This document shows, in pieces, positions 5,147-8,644 of a DNA stretch of 8,644 nucleotides; position 1 is the first letter of the stretch; each line of letters opens with the position of its first letter. The stretch is from Promethearchaeota archaeon (GTDB lineage Archaea > Asgardarchaeota > Lokiarchaeia > Sigynarchaeales > SOKP01), in NCBI GenBank assembly GCA_004524515.1, contig SDNV01000113.1, forward strand, positions 1 to 8,644. Direction: 5' to 3'. A program made the translations under genes and the position numbers. The notes beneath the pieces were generated by a model. It was not told the origin of the DNA. It was given only the letters and a program-made list of their open reading frames with translations, and ran no database searches.

Positions 5147-7603
5147 TTGAAAAATTTCCAAAACCGCGTTTTACAAGGAAGGAAATTATTGAATTCCGCA
5201 AATCATCGATGGGGGGATAAATTATTCACAGAGCTTTATTTTGAGATTGAGAAGATCGATTGGTTAACACCTCAAAAAAAGAGACAACTGATTATGATCA
5301 TCTCTAATTCATGGTGGATTTATTTAAATTCATTAAAAAGCTCTAAAGAAAATGAATTTGATCTGATTAGATATGTGGATGCTTATAATCGATTTTTTTC
5401 ATTTTTATCAAAATTAGATGAGTTTGATTTATTTACCAATTTTTGGACTAATCTTTTAAAGTCTATCATAAGATCGAAAGATTTCTCCGTCAATGGAGTT
5501 ACAAAATTAATTAATTCATTTTGTGAGAAAGTAAAAAAAAGAGAAGATAAAATATCACTAGTCGAGCTGCAATTATTATTAATGTATTTAAGAAAATCAG
5601 TAATACCTTCAGATCTTTTTCGAATAAGTTTAAAAATATTAGGTGAAATACTCTATAAAATTGAACCCGCTAAAAAAAGTCTGTTTTTGTATATTATTAT
5701 TGAGAATGTGAGACTGGATTTTCTGGAAGAATCGGAAGATTTTGTAAACGATATCAATAAAATTTTGACAAATCGATTACCGAGTTATTTAAAAGACGAA
5801 TTTAGCAATTTAAGAAAAATTAGTATCAATGAAAGAAATTTTACCGAGATATTGGCCGACTTGGAAGCTTTGATCTATTATTTAAATCATATTGGTGAGC
5901 ACTCGTGGATTATTATACTCATTAAAAATATTTTTAGTAGAATTAGAGAATACCGCTCATTAGAAGAAGCAGTTCAATTCATTAAAAAATATATAGATTT
6001 TTCCGTAAATAGAAATCAGTTTCAAATAGCGTATGCGATTTATGATTTTTTAGAAGATGTGTTTATGTATCAGACTGATTTGGGTTATGATACGAATTTA
6101 ATCGAATTATGGGTTGATGCGTGTAAAAAATTTGTGGATATGAAAGAAAAAAAATATTTATATCAATCCCTAGAAAAATTAAGTAATCATCTTAAAACTC
6201 CCCAAACTAATGAGGAGATTTTCCATTATTTCTATACTTATAATTATCTTTGGCAATTCAAAAGCAAATTTTTTGTATTAGATTCAGGGGATTTTTGGAA
6301 GATGATTTTCTTTCGAACGCTTTTCGAGGAAAAACAATTTGATTTAGCACAAAAAATAATATCATTTTTACCTGAAGAGATACAATCTAATTTAACGGAT
6401 TTAAATTCATTATTCCGCGTAGCAGAGTCAATAAAACCTCAAATATATTCTTTAGGGGGGACTCAAGAAGAACCTATGTCATTTAATGCTGATTTTTTAT
6501 TAAATAAAATGATATTACGAATTAATGCCGAGGGGGCCATCTCTTTTAAAATTTCCTTTAAAAATGAAAAAATAATGGAAGGTCGAATTACAGATGAATA
6601 TTGGAATGACTTGCAAATTATGGAGATATACAACGACCTTTTCTCAGGATCTCAACAAAAAACATATCCATTTAATTTAATTGAATTTGGGAAATTATTA
6701 TATAATTTCTTACCCAAGACGATAAGAACTTTCTTCGAACCTTTCAAATCAAAAAAATTGAATTATATCCCCCAAATCTATATTATTCTAGATAACATGA
6801 CAATTCCCTTTGACTTGTTTTATGACAATAATTTTTTTATGTTAAAATATTCTTGTGGATATAAAATTGGCGAGCCTCCTTTAGGAGGGATAATCTCTGA
6901 ACAAGTAGTAACAGAAGATCACCCTTTAAAACTCCAGAATAAATATAATATTTTACTGGTAGAAGTAACTAATTTAAAAGGGCCTTTAAAATGGAACGAA
7001 GAATCTAAACAGAAAATTCTTGTTTTTCCATTTGTCGATGCTGCAGAGGAATTCGATTATATCACACATTTCTTTAATAATCAATCAGAAATTAATGAAA
7101 TGACAATCTTAAGTGGACTAGAATCTTCTCGAGAAAAAATTTTAACATCCATTTCCCAAGAAGCATTTCATATCATTCACTTTGTAGGAAATATCTTTTA
7201 TTCTAATTTAAGTCCAAAAGACAGCTACTTTCTAACAAATGAGAATAATTTAATTACTTTTCATGAAATTAAAAGAGCTTTAGATAAAAATCAACATAAT
7301 ATTCAACCGATTTTATTTTTTAATGTCCAAATTTTCGATATGAATGGAATAAGATTAAGAAATGTATTGAGAACGTTTGGCGAAATTATCAGACAATTTA
7401 ACTTTGATAGAATTACAGGAATTATCTCTCGGATTTATCCTCTATTTAATGAGAGTACAAGAGAAATTATGTCGAATTTTTATATTAACTTATTTGAAAA
7501 TAATACTCTTGCTGAGGCGCTTCTGAATGCAAGAAAACAGTGTAAAAGTGGGTTAGCTATAAGTTCTTTTATATTGTTTGGAAAACCTTGGAAATTATTA
7601 TAA
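5147..7603 (+). CDS. Helical-repeat protein with C-terminal CHAT (caspase/separase-like) domain lacking the catalytic dyad
   Basis: 818 residues from TTG 5147, probably about 830 if translation starts at the ribosome site upstream. Residues 1-435 are almost wholly helical, with TPR/solenoid-like spacing and no membrane segment. A Gly-rich break at 436-439 leads to a beta-rich section. The CHAT domain covers about 515-818: GKLLYNFLPKTI helix, then IYIILDNMTIPFDLFYD (Pro554), EEFDYITHFF, IIHFVGN at 676-682, ILFFNVQIFD near 728, TGIISRIYPLFNESTREIM, the Tyr-containing helix FYINLFENNTLAEALLNARK, and a closing FILFGKPWKLL. Family members are cysteine peptidases with His in a GHG motif and Cys in an NAC motif. 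Here these positions read GNI (Asn682) and NVQ (Gln728), so proteolysis is unlikely. The solenoid is probably a sensor or binding arm. Tightly linked to the actin-related gene upstream. Confidence 0.8.
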   Translation: MKNFQNRVLQGRKLLNSANHRWGDKLFTELYFEIEKIDWLTPQKKRQLIMIISNSWWIYLNSLKSSKENEFDLIRYVDAYNRFFSFLSKLDEFDLFTNFWTNLLKSIIRSKDFSVNGVTKLINSFCEKVKKREDKISLVELQLLLMYLRKSVIPSDLFRISLKILGEILYKIEPAKKSLFLYIIIENVRLDFLEESEDFVNDINKILTNRLPSYLKDEFSNLRKISINERNFTEILADLEALIYYLNHIGEHSWIIILIKNIFSRIREYRSLEEAVQFIKKYIDFSVNRNQFQIAYAIYDFLEDVFMYQTDLGYDTNLIELWVDACKKFVDMKEKKYLYQSLEKLSNHLKTPQTNEEIFHYFYTYNYLWQFKSKFFVLDSGDFWKMIFFRTLFEEKQFDLAQKIISFLPEEIQSNLTDLNSLFRVAESIKPQIYSLGGTQEEPMSFNADFLLNKMILRINAEGAISFKISFKNEKIMEGRITDEYWNDLQIMEIYNDLFSGSQQKTYPFNLIEFGKLLYNFLPKTIRTFFEPFKSKKLNYIPQIYIILDNMTIPFDLFYDNNFFMLKYSCGYKIGEPPLGGIISEQVVTEDHPLKLQNKYNILLVEVTNLKGPLKWNEESKQKILVFPFVDAAEEFDYITHFFNNQSEINEMTILSGLESSREKILTSISQEAFHIIHFVGNIFYSNLSPKDSYFLTNENNLITFHEIKRALDKNQHNIQPILFFNVQIFDMNGIRLRNVLRTFGEIIRQFNFDRITGIISRIYPLFNESTREIMSNFYINLFENNTLAEALLNARKQCKSGLAISSFILFGKPWKLL

Positions 7604-7708
7604 TTTACACAGCATTTAAAATAATTAATAAAATAAGGAAAATTGAAAAAACTTAGAAAAATTTAAAAAAAACTTTCACATAAAAAAAAGAATTGAAAAA
7701 AGAGTTGA

Positions 7709-7801
7709 TGTATCATCTCCGATCGCTTAAATGAATTACGATTAGAAAATAGGCGTTTAAAAGGCCAGATTGAAGAATTTGAACAAAAATTAATAGCATT
7801 A
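7709..7801 (+). other. In-frame coiled-coil extension upstream of the GTG start of the PLD-like gene
   Basis: The frame is open from 7709 (stop TGA at 7706) and lacks ATG, GTG and TTG until 7802. It nevertheless encodes a clear coiled coil: SDRLNELRLENRRLKG followed by QIEEFEQKLIALV, with Leu/Ile/Phe at heptad spacing and an Asn at a core position, as in leucine zippers. A Shine-Dalgarno-like GAGTTGATG (7702-7710, two mismatches to GAGGTGATC) precedes ATC 7712 and ATC 7715. Initiation at 7715 would give 177 residues starting Met-Ser-Asp-Arg-Leu. An ATG at 7708 is out of frame and stops after eight codons; skipping T7711 would join it to this frame. Confidence 0.55.
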
Positions 7802-8248
7802 GTGGGTAATATTGAATTAGAATCTTCTGGAGAAGCGGAGAATAAAGAATATCTTAATAATTTATTAATTGAATTTATTAATGCCACTCAAGATCAAGTT
7901 AATATCGTTACTCCTAAAATAGATAAATTTTATACGAACGAGCTGAAGAAAATTGCTCAAAAAGGTATTCCTATTCTATTAATCACTACCGATAGACGTT
8001 TGTTATCTAAACCTTATCAAAAAATATATGATGATCTCACCAGCACCCCAGGTATAAGTGTAATTAATAACCCCAATGTAAAATATCTACTTGTATTTAA
8101 TACGGACAAGGCTATTTATTCCGGAGGTGCTTTAGATCGAGAAGAACTCTCTCAATCTATATTGATAGTTACAATAATTAAAGAAACCGCAAAATTAAGA
8201 AAAATAGCAGAGATTTTCAGCGCAATGCTACCCTCTTTTATGAGATAA
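7802..8248 (+). CDS. Coiled-coil protein with degenerate phospholipase D-like domain
   Basis: 148 residues from GTG 7802, but that codon has no ribosome site and the coding signal continues upstream, so the real protein is probably 177-178 residues with an N-terminal coiled coil. Residues 17-145 look like one half of a phospholipase D-type fold: a helix (EYLNNLLIEFINAT), strand QVNIVTP, helix with YTNELKKIAQKG, strand IPILLIT, then PGISVINNPNVKYLLVFNTDKAIYSGG and a strand ILIVTII. This order matches PLD-like sensor or effector domains in archaeal regulators. The HKD motif is degenerate: the His position is Asn92, Lys94 is kept, and the Asp position is Phe99. Catalysis is therefore doubtful and a binding or dimerisation role is more likely. 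There is no signal peptide. It is the last complete gene of the cluster, 105 bases (to the frame opening) after the CHAT gene. The family call is moderate. Confidence 0.6.
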   Translation: MGNIELESSGEAENKEYLNNLLIEFINATQDQVNIVTPKIDKFYTNELKKIAQKGIPILLITTDRRLLSKPYQKIYDDLTSTPGISVINNPNVKYLLVFNTDKAIYSGGALDREELSQSILIVTIIKETAKLRKIAEIFSAMLPSFMR

Positions 8249-8254
8249 ATTTAA

Positions 8255-8261
8255 TTTTTTT
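8255..8261 (+). terminator. T7 run after the PLD-like gene
   Basis: Seven T residues begin six bases after the TAA stop in a very A/T-rich spacer, consistent with an archaeal U-tract terminator. A second T7 run at 8331-8337 precedes the next gene. No clear stem accompanies either, so the call rests on the T runs alone. Confidence 0.35.
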
Positions 8262-8359
8262 CAAAATTATATTTTTAGCTATATTTTAAGTGATAAATAA
8301 AAAAATAATTATTAATGTAATAGTGCTCAATTTTTTTATGTTCAATTAAGTTTTTATTA

Positions 8360-8644
8360 ATGATGGCTAAAAGAAGGATTAATAGTAAAGATGTCGGCGA
8401 AATTTTTGGTTTAGACTCTAAGATTTTTAAGGAATCACTAACCTTTCTTAAAAAGAACGCAGAAAATGGGTTAATAACCGAATTCAAAAAGAATTTTGAA
8501 AATTGGAAGAAAAATTTTGACGAAATTTATGGAGAACCTTCTTTAGCCTCCAATTTATTCTTAAAACATACCTATTTTGTTTTAATATTAAAATCGTTAA
8601 TTTTAATTAAATTAGCCAATAAAAAAAATTTAAAATTAGATAAA
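8360..8644 (+). CDS. N-terminal fragment, possibly a type IIG restriction / N6-adenine DNA methylase-like protein
   Basis: The frame is open from ATG 8360 to the last base (95 codons) and runs out of the window. ATG 8363 is an equally possible start; no clear Shine-Dalgarno is seen. The protein starts MMAKRRINS and is helical. The block FENWKKNFDEIYGEPSLASN followed by LFLKHTYFVLILKSLILIKLA resembles a helical segment near the start of large single-chain DNA methylase / type IIG restriction-modification proteins, where a W..Y.....LF.KHTYL...K motif precedes the methylase domain. That resemblance is from memory, and the methylase motifs (FxGxG, NPPY) would lie beyond the window, so the function is tentative. 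It is separated from the PLD-like gene by 111 bases with T runs, so it may be a separate transcription unit. Confidence 0.5.
   Translation, partial: MMAKRRINSKDVGEIFGLDSKIFKESLTFLKKNAENGLITEFKKNFENWKKNFDEIYGEPSLASNLFLKHTYFVLILKSLILIKLANKKNLKLDK

Noticed and set aside
5086..5220. A 44-codon reading frame starting with ATG directly after the actin-related stop
   Set aside because: It overlaps the well-supported CHAT reading frame in another frame, has no recognisable content, and its composition looks like a shadow. It is kept only as a possible frameshift origin for the CHAT gene start.
7641..7701. Direct repeat AATTGAAAAAA at 7641-7651 and 7691-7701
   Set aside because: Two short A-rich copies in an A/T-dominated spacer are expected by chance; no further copies or mobile-element features are seen.
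8275..8487. Minus-strand 70-residue open frame near the end
   Set aside because: It is antisense to the partial + strand gene that runs off the window, and its terminal part is low-complexity translation of the A/T-rich spacer.
1..8644. CRISPR arrays, tRNA or rRNA genes, insertion sequences
   Set aside because: No regularly spaced repeats, tRNA-like TTCRA/cloverleaf segments, rRNA sequence, transposase or terminal inverted repeats were seen on either strand by eye.

Overview
The window is AT-rich (well under 35% GC apart from its first ~180 bases). It looks archaeal, most likely an Asgard (Lokiarchaeia-like) genome. The pointers are a full-length divergent actin-family protein, a SpoVT/AbrB plus ACT-domain regulator, A/T-rich TATA boxes, U-tract terminators, few strong Shine-Dalgarno sites and strongly A/T-ending codons. 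The Asgard assignment is an inference from gene content; no rRNA or other marker gene is present.

Layout. (1) Positions 1-176: the GC-richer 3' end of a von Willebrand factor A-type gene on the + strand. (2) Positions 309-2328, minus strand: an iron-sulfur flavoprotein and, transcriptionally upstream of it, a sugar:cation symporter of the GPH/MelB type, converging on the VWA gene. (3) Positions 2329-2584: a divergent promoter region, then on the + strand an AbrB-like/ACT regulator that is probably its own transcription unit. (4) Positions 3127-8248: four same-direction genes, namely a basic/helical protein of unknown function, a divergent actin-related protein, a long helical-repeat protein ending in a CHAT (caspase/separase-like) domain, and a coiled-coil protein with a degenerate phospholipase-D-like domain. 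(5) From 8360 past the window end: the N-terminus of a protein resembling the front of large DNA methylase / type IIG restriction-modification enzymes.

The most interesting part is region 4. The actin-like protein lacks acidic and His residues used for ATP hydrolysis in actin. The CHAT domain appears to have lost both catalytic His and Cys. The PLD-like domain has a broken HKD motif. A cluster of degenerate enzyme folds suggests an assembly, scaffold or sensor module rather than three working enzymes, possibly next to a restriction system. Whether it acts in defence, cytoskeleton or signalling cannot be told from sequence alone. Two of these genes also have well-formed N-terminal coding extensions without any ATG, GTG or TTG, so their true starts are unresolved (non-canonical start, frameshift or assembly indel).
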